From assembly GCA_963717125.1 (NCBI GenBank), contig CAVQVG010000017.1:1-64000 (forward strand): a stretch of DNA of 64,000 bases. Direction: 5' to 3'. Both the position numbers and the translations under genes were made by a program. The DNA comes from RYN-230 sp963717125. GTDB lineage: Bacteria; Actinomycetota; Actinomycetes; Streptosporangiales; Streptosporangiaceae. The first letter of the stretch is position 1. Every line of letters starts with the position of its first letter. The notes below the pieces were generated by a model. The model saw only the letters and a program-made list of their open reading frames with translations. It did not search any database and was not told where the DNA came from. Below, one piece after another: positions 16,975 through 25,329 of this stretch.

Positions 16975-17679
16975 ATGAGCAGCAACCCGCGGCAGCGGGC
17001 CACCAGCTCCACCCCCGTAACCAGCCGCGCAGCGCAGCTGAGCGGCACCGGGCGCATCGCGGACGACCTGTATCTGCTGGCCCATCACGAGATCACCGGC
17101 AGGCCGCATATACAGCCGCGTGCTGTCGGGCTGGGGCTCGCGGGCGCGCTGCTGTCAGAGCTCACGCTGCCTGGCGCCATCCGCATCTGGCGTGGCCTGG
17201 TCATACCCGGCGGTGGCCTGCCGCCAGCAGATCCGTTAACACGCATGGTTCTGGGCGCGGTCGCCGGCGAGCGTGAGCATCTCCCGCCACGGGACTGGCT
17301 GCTGTTCCTTGCCCGCACCGCCACGGCGGATGTCGCCTACCGACTGGGGGAGGCTGGGTTCCTGACGCGGGCTGCGACGGCTGGGCGATTGCTGGGTCGT
17401 AGCCCGCGATGGGTTCCGGTGGACCCAGACAGCGCATTTGCGCCGCTGGTGCGGGTGAAGGCCGCTGTTGGTGACGGCGGCCCGGTGTCGGCCGAACACG
17501 TGCTGCTGGGGCGATTGGCGAGCGCGTGTGGGCTGGGCCATCAGATGTCGCTATACCTGCCGGCCGGTACTCGCCTGCATCTGGAACAGGCTGCCCAATA
17601 CCTACCTCCGGGTCTGCAGGAGCTGATCGCCTGCACCCAGGCCGCGGTGGACGGCGCCCTGCTCGCCCACCGGATGTGA
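16975..17679 (+). CDS. GOLPH3/VPS74 (GPP34) family protein
   Basis: A protein of 234 residues with the GPP34 pattern: ADDLYLLAHHEITGRP near residues 28-43, the helix VGLGLAGALLSELTL, and the long helix LFLARTATADVAYRLGEAGF. Eukaryotic GOLPH3 binds phosphatidylinositol-4-phosphate; the bacterial role is unknown, but GPP34 genes are strikingly multiplied in actinobacteria. The GGAG before ATG 16975 supports the start. It leads a same-strand run continuing with an amino acid permease, a GNAT enzyme, a methyltransferase and an HTH regulator. Confidence 0.8.
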   Translation: MSSNPRQRATSSTPVTSRAAQLSGTGRIADDLYLLAHHEITGRPHIQPRAVGLGLAGALLSELTLPGAIRIWRGLVIPGGGLPPADPLTRMVLGAVAGEREHLPPRDWLLFLARTATADVAYRLGEAGFLTRAATAGRLLGRSPRWVPVDPDSAFAPLVRVKAAVGDGGPVSAEHVLLGRLASACGLGHQMSLYLPAGTRLHLEQAAQYLPPGLQELIACTQAAVDGALLAHRM

Positions 17680-17815
17680 CATGCCCGCTCCGTACCACCC
17701 AGAACACGCGAGGAGCCGGTCTGGCTCCCCGCCGCGACTCATCCGGCATCCAGCCGCCGGTGACAGCACTCACCTATCCCATAGATCAAATCCGCCTTAC
17801 CTGTGGAGGTGTCTT

Positions 17816-19314
17816 ATGCCTAAACAGCTCACCGCTCCCAAGCCGGGCAGTGTGTCCCGGGCCCTGGCCCGCGACCGGCTCGGCGTGCCCGCCGTCCTGT
17901 TCTTCGTCCTCGCCGGCGTCGCCCCGCTGACCGTCGCGGCCGGGGTCATCCCCTCCGCCTACGCGACCACTGGGTTAACCGGCATCCCAGCCGCCTTCTT
18001 GGTGATCGCGATCATTCTGGCCGTGTTCGCCAGCGGCTACGTCGCCATGACCCGACACATCCAGAACGCCGGTGCGTTCTATGCGTTCATCTCCCACGGG
18101 CTCGGCCGCACCGTCGGAGTGGCCGCGGCCCTGGTCGCGCTGCTGGCCTACAGTTCCTGCAGGTCGGCCTGTACGGGGCGTTCGGCCCGGCCGCAGCAAC
18201 CGAGGCTGCCGCCCACCTGCACATACATCAGCCCTGGTGGGCCTGGGCGCTCGGCGCGTGGGCGGTCATCGCCGCCCTCGGTCTGCTGCGGGTGGACATC
18301 ACCGGCCGGGTGCTCGGCGTCCTGCTGTGCGCAGAGATTGTGGTCATCGTGGCGGAGACCGTGCTGGGGCTAGCGCACCCGGCGGGCGGGCACCTCAGCT
18401 TCGCCACCTTGTCCCCGGCCGCGCTGACCTCGGCGGGGATCGGCACGGCCGGGGTGCTGGCCGTGGTCGCCGTGCTCGGGTTCGTCGGGTTCGAGCAAGC
18501 TCCCGTGCTCGCCGAAGAGGCCCGTCATCCGCGGCGCACCGTTCCGGTCGCCACCTATGTCGCGCTGGGGATGATCGCAGTGGTGTATGCCGGGGTGAGC
18601 TGGGCGATGGCCGCGCACACCGGCGACGCGCACGTCGTGGCCGCCGCAGGGAAACGAGGCCCCGGGCTGCTGTTCGGGCTCGGCGGCAGCAGCGCTCTGG
18701 CCCAGGCCGCGCAGTGGCTGTTCCTGACCTCGTTGTTCGCCGCCGCGCTGGCGTTCCACAACTGCGTTTGGCGTTACATCTACGCTCTCGGCCGCGAACA
18801 TGTGCTGCCCGCCGCGCTGGGGCGGACCGGGGGCAACAACATCCCCAAGGCCGCGTCCCTGACCCAGAGCGTCACTGGTCTGGCCGTCATCGCCTGGTAC
18901 GCGCTGACCGGCCAGAACCCGATGACCCGTCTTTTCTTCTGGCTCGGCACTACCGGCGGCTACGGCATCCTGATCCTGCTGACGGTGACCGCTATCGCCA
19001 TCGTGGCGTTCTTCGCCCGCGATCCGCGCGGCGAGAACGCCTGGCGCCGCCTCATCGCCCCTGGGATCGCCGCGGTGCTGTTGGGCGGCATCGTCGTCCT
19101 CGCCACCCTGCACTACGCCACGCTGCTCGGCGTCCCGCCAGGCAGTCGCATCGCGTGGGCGCTGCCCGCCAGTTACCTGGCCATCGCCGTGATCGGCGAG
19201 GTGTGGGCCGTGGTGCTCAAGGACCGCCGTCCCGACATTTACGACGCGATCGGGCTCGGCCCGCACGCCATCACCAGCCAGCTCAGTCCGGCCAACGACA
19301 GGGCACACGGATGA
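17816..19314 (+). pseudogene. APC-family amino acid permease with one frameshift
   Basis: The ATG at 17816 follows GGAGGT and starts MPKQLTAPKPGSVSRALARD, then LGVPAVLFFVLAGVAPLTVA, a typical APC permease opening. After LLAYS at about 18151-18154 one base is missing; the other frame continues FLQVGLYGAFGPAAATEAAA and reaches LLRVDITGRVLGVLL. From there the remaining helices run intact to 19314. The restored protein is about 500 residues with some twelve helices and the conserved FVGFEQAPVLAEEARHPRRT segment. Its stop overlaps the GNAT start (ATGA). It is either a recent pseudogene or a consensus error. Confidence 0.7.
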
Positions 19315-20048
19315 ACACTCCCGAAGACCAGCCGCTGCCCCGGCGCCGCAGCCAGCAACACCAGGTCGTGACCGCTGACGCGGCGGATACCGATGCGCTC
19401 AGCCAGGTCATCGCCAGCGCCTTCCATGACCTGCCTCAATCCGAGTGGCTGATATCCGACCCTGATGCACGCCGGCAGATCCTCCCTGGGTACTTCCAGC
19501 TCCTGATCGAGCACGCCATGGCCAGCGGCACCGTGCACACTACCGCCGGTCACGCGGCTGTGGCGTTGTGGATCCCCGTTGGCCGGGAGGGCGCCAGCCA
19601 GCCCGCTGACTACGCGGCCCGGCTGGCTGCCGTGACGGGCCAGTGGGCAGCCCGGTTCAGGGCGTTCGACGCTGTGCTCGACCGGCACCACCCGAACGGC
19701 GTCGCCTATCACTACCTGGCCATCCTGGCCGTCCGCCCGGATCGCCAAGGTGAGGGGATCGGCAGCGCGCTGCTGCGCGCTTACCACCAGGTACTCGACC
19801 GCGAGCCGGACGCGCTGGCCTACCTGGAGGCTGCCGGTCTGCGCAGCCGCCAGCTCTACCGGCGGCACGGCTACCTGCCTAGCGGCCTGTTCTACCTCCC
19901 CGGGGACGGCCCGGCGATGTGGCCCATGGTGCGGCCACCCCGGTCAAGGTCGAGGTTGCCCAGGCAGGACACACCCGGGCCCATTTCCGCTACCACTCCG
20001 CGGGCGGATGTGCCGCGGCCGCGTTCCGCGCCGGAGACCACACCATGA
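19311..20048 (+). CDS. GNAT family N-acetyltransferase
   Basis: A protein of 245 residues starting at the ATG at 19311, coupled to the permease stop. The acetyl-CoA binding motif A lies in LAILAVRPDRQGEGIGSALL (about residues 137-156), and the late segment YLEAAGLRSRQLYRRHGYLP is the usual motif B. The C-terminal 30 residues are an unstructured Pro/Arg-rich tail. The substrate is unknown; the layout resembles the small-molecule acetyltransferases often found with permeases. It overlaps the next gene by ATGA. Confidence 0.75.
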   Translation: MNTPEDQPLPRRRSQQHQVVTADAADTDALSQVIASAFHDLPQSEWLISDPDARRQILPGYFQLLIEHAMASGTVHTTAGHAAVALWIPVGREGASQPADYAARLAAVTGQWAARFRAFDAVLDRHHPNGVAYHYLAILAVRPDRQGEGIGSALLRAYHQVLDREPDALAYLEAAGLRSRQLYRRHGYLPSGLFYLPGDGPAMWPMVRPPRSRSRLPRQDTPGPISATTPRADVPRPRSAPETTP

Positions 20049-20906
20049 CCCGCGACCAGCGCTGGTGGCGCACCCCCGTTGACCCCGATTCCCGCGACGG
20101 CGCGTGCCCCAACTCGGGCTTGCGTACGGACGTGCCGCATCCGGCCCGCGTCTACAACTACTGGCTCGGCGGCAAGGACCATTACCCAGCCGACCGGGCG
20201 GCCGCCGAGGAGGTGATGCGGGTACGACCGGAAGTGGTGGGGACCGCGCTGGCCAACCGCTACTTCTTGGCCAGGGTCGTACGCCACCTCGTTACCCACT
20301 GCGGCATCCGCCAGTTTCTCGACATCGGCACGGGGCTGCCCGCCCCGGATAACACGCACGAAGTAGCCCAGCGGGAAGCACCGGACTGCCGGATCGTCTA
20401 TGCCGACAACGATCCGCTGGTGCTGGCCCACGCCCGCGCGCTGCTCACCAGCACTCCGCACGGAGTATGTGGCTACATCGACGCCGACCTGCGCGACACC
20501 GCCCGGATCCTCAGCGAGGCGAAACGCACCCTCGACCTCACTCAGCCAGTGGCGGTGCTCCTGCTCGCCGTGCTGCACCTGATCCCCGACACCGACGACC
20601 CGGCTGAGCCTCGTCGCCGCCCTGGCCGCCGGGCTGGCACCGGGAAGCTACTTCGCCATCTCGCACATGACCGCCGACTTCGCTCCTGGGCCTGTTACCG
20701 CCGCCGTCCAGGCGTACAACGCCGCAGCCCCAATCCCGGTGACGGCCCGCACCCATACCCAGATCGCCACGTTGTTCGGCGTGCTGCCCTTGCTCCGGCC
20801 TGGCCTGGTGCCTGTGAGTAGCTGGCGGCCAGACTTCAGCGACGACCCCCAGCCCAAGCCCGCCGACCTGTACGCCGGCCTGGCCCGCATCCCAACGGAA
20901 CACTGA
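20045..20906 (+). pseudogene. Methyltransf_19-type SAM-dependent methyltransferase, one frameshift
   Basis: The ATG at 20045 overlaps the GNAT stop. The N-terminal part, TDVPHPARVYNYWLGGKDHY, FLDIGTGLPAPDNTHEVAQ and RIVYADNDPLVLAHARALL, is diagnostic for the large actinobacterial family PF04672. After LIPDTDDP, near 20603, one extra base shifts the frame. The second frame continues LSLVAALAAGLAPGSYFAIS and HMTADF and ends RIPTEH at 20906. These enzymes are abundant in Streptomyces-like genomes, with mostly unknown substrates. The stop touches the next start (TGATG). Confidence 0.75.
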
Positions 20907-21568
20907 TGACAGTCCCAGCTGCCAGTGACGGATCATCGGCTTTGACGCGCCCCGCAGTCACAGGACGCGAAATCATGGCTGTGGTCCGGGAACTCACCGG
21001 ATCTGGCACCACAGTGGCCGAAATCGCGCGTAAGACGGGCATCAACCGAGGGCAGGTCTCGCAAGCCCGCATCATCATGGGTGTCGCCCCCGATCTTGCC
21101 GAGGCGGTCAGCGCCGGGCGGATCCGGCTGGCCACGGCCTACCAGATCGCGATCGCGCGCCGCGACGCGCCAATCGACCTGAACGCCGTCGCACAGATCA
21201 GCGTGACCCAGATGGCCTGCCTGCTCCATACCAGCCGCAAGGCCATTTCCCGGATCATCCGCAGCGGTGACCTGCCAGTCGCTACGGACGGGTTCCCAAT
21301 GCTCATCCCGGCCCGGGCGGCACGCAGTTACCTAGCCAGCAGAGGAGTCATCAGTGACCGGCAGGAGGACTTGATGACGCCTGGCGAGGCCGCCGCCACG
21401 CTGGGGGCAGACCCCGGCGTGCTGCGCGGCCTGGCCCAATGCGGGGAGTTGGCGGCCGTCCGTACCCCGGGAGGCCACCGCCGCTACCGGGCCAGCGGAC
21501 GTTCGTTCGGTGCGCACCCGGCTGACGCAGTGGGCATCATCGGGCGAGTACCGAGCCGGGCCTGCTGA
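20906..21568 (+). CDS. HTH regulator with ParB-like and MerR/BldC-like modules
   Basis: A protein of 220 residues. The middle (VAEIARKTGINRGQVSQARI) reads as a helix-turn-helix of the ParB/KorB kind. A second DNA-binding unit (DLMTPGEAAATLGADPGVLR, then TPGGHRRYRASG) is typical of MerR/BldC-like domains. After RRYR near 21485 another frame reads DVRSVRTRLTQWASSGEY and continues to MAGGLSVAEIRAILGGG with a stop at 21627-21629. A single-base shift may therefore have shortened this protein. It closes the GPP34-permease operon and could be its regulator, perhaps through the TGTCA element. Confidence 0.6.
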   Translation: MTVPAASDGSSALTRPAVTGREIMAVVRELTGSGTTVAEIARKTGINRGQVSQARIIMGVAPDLAEAVSAGRIRLATAYQIAIARRDAPIDLNAVAQISVTQMACLLHTSRKAISRIIRSGDLPVATDGFPMLIPARAARSYLASRGVISDRQEDLMTPGEAAATLGADPGVLRGLAQCGELAAVRTPGGHRRYRASGRSFGAHPADAVGIIGRVPSRAC

Positions 21569-21653
21569 CATGGCGGGCGGGCTCAGCGTTGCCGAGATCC
21601 GCGCCATCCTGGGCGGCGGAACGTCGTGATGGGGCTGCCTGCCCGGTGTCGGA

Positions 21654-21680
21654 TGTCACATGTTGTCAGCACAATGTCAC
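21654..21680 (+). promoter_or_regulatory. Phased TGTCA triplet element, copy 2
   Basis: TGTCAC, TGTCAG and TGTCAC start at 21654, 21664 and 21675, the same 10 and 11 bp steps as at 16584. It lies about 290 bp upstream of the LuxR-type gene, in an interval (21569-21966) otherwise without a supported gene. The shared element suggests that the GPP34 operon and the LuxR gene answer to one regulator. Confidence 0.55.
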
Positions 21681-21966
21681 GACTGTCGGCCGAGGCTACC
21701 GGTCATTGGCAGGGCCGGGTTTGGATGAGACCACACAGCGACCGGACCGGCAGGCCGCGGCCGGAACGCGATTACGTTCCGGCGAGCGAGAGAGGATAGG
21801 GACCTGCGCTGCTCAACGTGGCCGTTCCAGGCTTCCCAGGTCACCTGCTCACCAGCGTCCTTGCCCAAGGTGGGCGTGGCGATCCCTTATCCAGGCACGG
21901 GCCGGGATCGGCCAGTGACCAAGTCCGCGCCTGCCGGGCACCCCACCCGGACTGGGGGGCGGACTC

Positions 21967-22983
21967 GTGGTAGCCGAAGCGGCCGTCCGCGACAGTATCC
22001 GGGACCTGTTCAGGGACCTGGTCCCGCCCGAGGTCATCGAGGCGTATGACCAGTTGCGGGCGAGCAACGGCTGCGCCAAAGACCAAGCCGAGGAACTGGT
22101 CGGCGGCGCGGATCTGGTGGCGGCGCTTACCAGCCGGGGCATGGCCCACGTCCTGCCGCACACCCCGCAGGACCCGGCGTGGCTGCGGCCCGCATCACCC
22201 GACATCGCGCTGCAGGGCGTGCTCGCCGGGCACCAGAACCAGGTGGCCCGCGAGCAGGAACTTCTGCTCGACGGGAACCGGCGCCTGGCTGACGCGCAGG
22301 CCAGATTCGGCAGTGGCGTGAACGGCCGATTCCCCGCCCACCTCGTCTCCGTCGTCTCCGACCGCAGCGAAATCAGCGAGCTGTCCGCGTCCTTGGTGAA
22401 CACGGCGCGGAAGGACTGGATGACCCTAGAGAACCTGGCGACCGACATGCCACTGACCGGAGACTTCGCCCAGATGCCGTTGCCCTCGACGGCCGGGCTG
22501 GTCCGGTGCCGGTCCATCTACAGCGCGGCCGCAGTTGACGATCCGGTCGCCTGGCAGATCATCCAGTCCTCGGCTGAAGGCGGAGAGCAGGCCCGACTAC
22601 TGCCCGAGGTCCCGATGAAGATGAAGCTCGCCGACCACACCACGGCCATGCTTCCGCTCACGCCGAACGGCACCGGCGGGGCGTTGCTGATCCGGGCACC
22701 GGTGATCATCAGCGCGTTGCGCGAGTACTTCGAGCTGCTCTGGGAGCGTGCTACCCCCGTCACCTCCGACCGACTCGCAGCACCCGGGGATCGGCTTCCC
22801 CCTGCGCAGCAGGCGGTGCTGGAAATGATGGCCACGGGGGCCAGCGACGATGTCATCGCGCGACGGCTGGGCATCAGCGTCACGACGGTCCGCCGGCACA
22901 TCACGACGATCATGCACCGGCTCGGCGTCTCCAGCCGGTTCGCAGCGGGGGCCGCGGCGCAGCGCAAAGGCTGGATCGGGTAA
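21967..22983 (+). CDS. LuxR-type HTH transcriptional regulator
   Basis: A protein of 338 residues. The C-terminal DNA-binding domain is clear: LPPAQQAVLEMMATGASDDV, then IARRLGISVTTVRRHITTIM and HRLGVSSRFAAG. The N-terminal 260 residues are a helical plus alpha/beta sensor part without Walker or receiver motifs. This matches the TrmB-like/LuxR single-protein regulators frequent in Streptomyces. The signal is unknown. The gene stands alone, with its stop six bases from the stop of the convergent membrane-protein gene at 22989. Confidence 0.75.
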   Translation: MVAEAAVRDSIRDLFRDLVPPEVIEAYDQLRASNGCAKDQAEELVGGADLVAALTSRGMAHVLPHTPQDPAWLRPASPDIALQGVLAGHQNQVAREQELLLDGNRRLADAQARFGSGVNGRFPAHLVSVVSDRSEISELSASLVNTARKDWMTLENLATDMPLTGDFAQMPLPSTAGLVRCRSIYSAAAVDDPVAWQIIQSSAEGGEQARLLPEVPMKMKLADHTTAMLPLTPNGTGGALLIRAPVIISALREYFELLWERATPVTSDRLAAPGDRLPPAQQAVLEMMATGASDDVIARRLGISVTTVRRHITTIMHRLGVSSRFAAGAAAQRKGWIG

Positions 22984-22988
22984 GGGCG

Positions 22989-24269
22989 TTAGGCTTCAAA
23001 ATCGTCCGGGGCCATGGCCCACCGGGGAAGCTGGCCAGTCATCCGGTGCTGGCGCGCGTCGCGTCGCTGCTGGAACCACAAGCCGGCCGACAGTAGCACC
23101 GCTGCGACGATGAGCCCGGCGACGGTCAGGTACATGCCCAGGTAGTGGTGGCTGAACATGGACCGGGCCGAGTTGACCTGGCTGGCGTTGATGCCCAGGT
23201 AGGCCAGGATCAGGCTGGCCGGGATGGCCACCGCGGAGACGAACCCGACCGCGACCGCGTAGCGGATCCGCCGGTACTCATCCGCGCGGCGCTCGATGCT
23301 CTCGATCGCGGTCAGCTCCGCGTCGATCGCGCGGGCCAGCCGCTCCAGCATCCGCCCGGCGGTCACCGCCTTGCTGGCCAGGCTCATCGACTCGTAGAGG
23401 GCGTTGTGGAAGCTTTCCACCCGCAGCGATGGGACGAGCAGGCCGAGGTCCGCGGAGGCCTCCACGCTGTAGGACAGCTCCAGCTCCAGGTCGCCGAGCT
23501 GGTCGGCGATGCGTTCCAGCATGCGGCGCCGGTCGCGAGTCGTGCCGCCGGCCGCCTCGACGTTGCGGAACAGGCGCACGTCGGCGTAGGCGGCCTGGCG
23601 GATCGCCCGCAGCTGCGCGGCCGCCCCGACGGCCTGGACGGCGGACAGGAACACGGCGTTCTCGATGAAGTCGGAATGGCCGCACACCACGCTGACGTAA
23701 GGGCCAACGCCGGCCAGCCAGCCCGGGCGACGGTTCAGCTCGGCCGGGTAACGGATCGCGCTGTATTCCTTCCGGTAGGGCAGGTCGGTGCGGTAGATCA
23801 GCCGCTGCAGCACGTCCTCCCAATCCTCCTCGGGCCTGGTGGGCCCGAAGACCATCTGGTGGCGCTCGGGCAGGAAGTCCGCGTCGGCTCCGCCGTCCGC
23901 GCCGAGCTGTTGGGCCAGGGCGTGCGCGTACTGCGCCAGCGACTGATCACCGATCTGCACGTCCGCGAAGTAGCAGTCTTCGAGCAGGCCGATCGTGTCG
24001 AGCAGCTCTATGTTGGCGTCCAGGCTCAGGGACACCACGATCTGTCCCGACGGCAGGCGGAACAGCCAGATCCGTGCCCCGGTCACGGTGGCGGCGTGCT
24101 GCCAGCGCTGGAACTTCAGGGCGCTGACGTCCAGCGCCTCCCGGAATAACACACTGGGCAGCTGGTCCGCGGACAGCCGGTAGTACTGCTCGAACCGCCA
24201 CAGGCGCAGGTAGTGCTGGAGGTCGCCGCCCGCGCTGCTGTCTGCCAGATGCCAGGGCGTGGCGTACAT
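22989..24269 (-). CDS. Membrane protein of unknown function beside APH-like kinase
   Basis: A protein of 426 residues from the ATG at 24269; the frame runs to 24416 but would overlap the kinase gene. An N-terminal alpha/beta region includes LWLFRLPSG-like strands (IWLFRLPSGQIVVSLSLDAN) and YFADVQIGDQS. A long helical region (RRMLERIADQLGDLELELSY) follows. Near the C-terminus two membrane helices flank a short loop, with a basic end RRDARQHRM. The late helices plus cytosolic bulk resemble CorA-like or gated membrane effectors, but no GMN motif is present. Its position directly after the kinase and WD40 genes suggests it is part of that locus. Confidence 0.6.
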   Translation of the reverse strand: MYATPWHLADSSAGGDLQHYLRLWRFEQYYRLSADQLPSVLFREALDVSALKFQRWQHAATVTGARIWLFRLPSGQIVVSLSLDANIELLDTIGLLEDCYFADVQIGDQSLAQYAHALAQQLGADGGADADFLPERHQMVFGPTRPEEDWEDVLQRLIYRTDLPYRKEYSAIRYPAELNRRPGWLAGVGPYVSVVCGHSDFIENAVFLSAVQAVGAAAQLRAIRQAAYADVRLFRNVEAAGGTTRDRRRMLERIADQLGDLELELSYSVEASADLGLLVPSLRVESFHNALYESMSLASKAVTAGRMLERLARAIDAELTAIESIERRADEYRRIRYAVAVGFVSAVAIPASLILAYLGINASQVNSARSMFSHHYLGMYLTVAGLIVAAVLLSAGLWFQQRRDARQHRMTGQLPRWAMAPDDFEA

Positions 24270-24348
24270 GTTGCTGATCCGCGCCCTTTGCTTAACGCCA
24301 GCCCCGGCGTGATCGCTTTCTGCCGGGGCCTGGGTGTAGAGGGGCTGG

Positions 24349-25281
24349 TCAGAAGAAGTGCCAGGCACGCTCACTGTCTTTCTCCCGCAAGCAGGCGACG
24401 CGCAACGCGAACTCATCGGCGATCGCCTTCGATTCCAGCACGTTCTGCATGATCCAGGTGGTCATAGTGACTTCCCGGATTTCCCGGAGCACCGGGTAGC
24501 CGGGCCAGGTGCGGACGTCGAAGCCGTAGGCGGTGGCGAACTCCTGGTACCGCTCCTCGGGCAGGCCGTAGCGCTGTACTGCGATTGAGGTGGGCAACAG
24601 GTCCCATTCGCGGGGGCCGATGGCGGCGGCCTCGAAGTCGATCAGGACGACCTGGCCGCGGTCGGTGAGCAAGTTCTTGGTATGCGCGTCACCGTGGATC
24701 GGGCCAGTCGGGAGGGCGAAGTCCAGGTGCTCGAACTGCTGGTTGAGATCGGCTATTCGGTGGTGGAGGAAGTCGAGCTCTCTGGTGTCCACGCCTCGGG
24801 CCTTGGCCAGGCGGGACTCGGAGATCCGTAGGGGCTCGAAGGTGTCTAGGTCACACGGGCAATCCGGGGCGGCGTGGTAGGCGGCCAGGAGGCGGGCCAG
24901 GTCTATGTGGGTCGGCGTCGGCTCGCCGCCGGTCACGGCGCGCCAGAACGAGACGGGGTGACCGTCCACCATGACCGGCTGGTCGATGTCGTCGCACACA
25001 CGGACAGCAGGGACGTTGGCTGCGTCCAGCCATCGGGCGACGCAGACCTCTCGCTGCACGCGGCAGAGGCGTTCGGGTGAGCGGCCGATCCTGACCACGA
25101 TGGGCGCAGCGGCTAACCCGAAGATCGCGTTCTCGCCGATGCGGAGGAGTTCAGCGCCGCGGCTACTTAACCCGGCCTGCTCGCATGCCTTCCTCAGCAC
25201 AGGGCGTGCCGCTGAGGAGGAGAACTCGGCACTCGCGTCGGGCACGCGGTCCAGAATTCCTGCCACAACGGACCGGGTCAA
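24349..25281 (-). CDS. Aminoglycoside phosphotransferase (APH)-like kinase
   Basis: A protein of about 310 residues. The frame opens with TTG at 25281; in-frame GTG codons a few residues later, such as at 25245, are alternative starts. The catalytic loop GPIHGDAHTKNLL and the metal-binding segment VLIDFEAAAIGPREWDLLP are canonical for the APH/ChoK family. The N-lobe nucleotide site is IGENAIFGLAAAPIVVRIGR. The substrate cannot be told; such kinases act on antibiotics or other small molecules, and some occur in conflict loci. It starts 48 bp after the WD40 gene end on the same strand. Confidence 0.75.
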   Translation of the reverse strand: MTRSVVAGILDRVPDASAEFSSSAARPVLRKACEQAGLSSRGAELLRIGENAIFGLAAAPIVVRIGRSPERLCRVQREVCVARWLDAANVPAVRVCDDIDQPVMVDGHPVSFWRAVTGGEPTPTHIDLARLLAAYHAAPDCPCDLDTFEPLRISESRLAKARGVDTRELDFLHHRIADLNQQFEHLDFALPTGPIHGDAHTKNLLTDRGQVVLIDFEAAAIGPREWDLLPTSIAVQRYGLPEERYQEFATAYGFDVRTWPGYPVLREIREVTMTTWIMQNVLESKAIADEFALRVACLREKDSERAWHFF

Positions 25282-25329
25282 GCGCGCATACGTCTGGACC
25301 GCAAACTGGTCCTCACGAGCAGCAACCGA

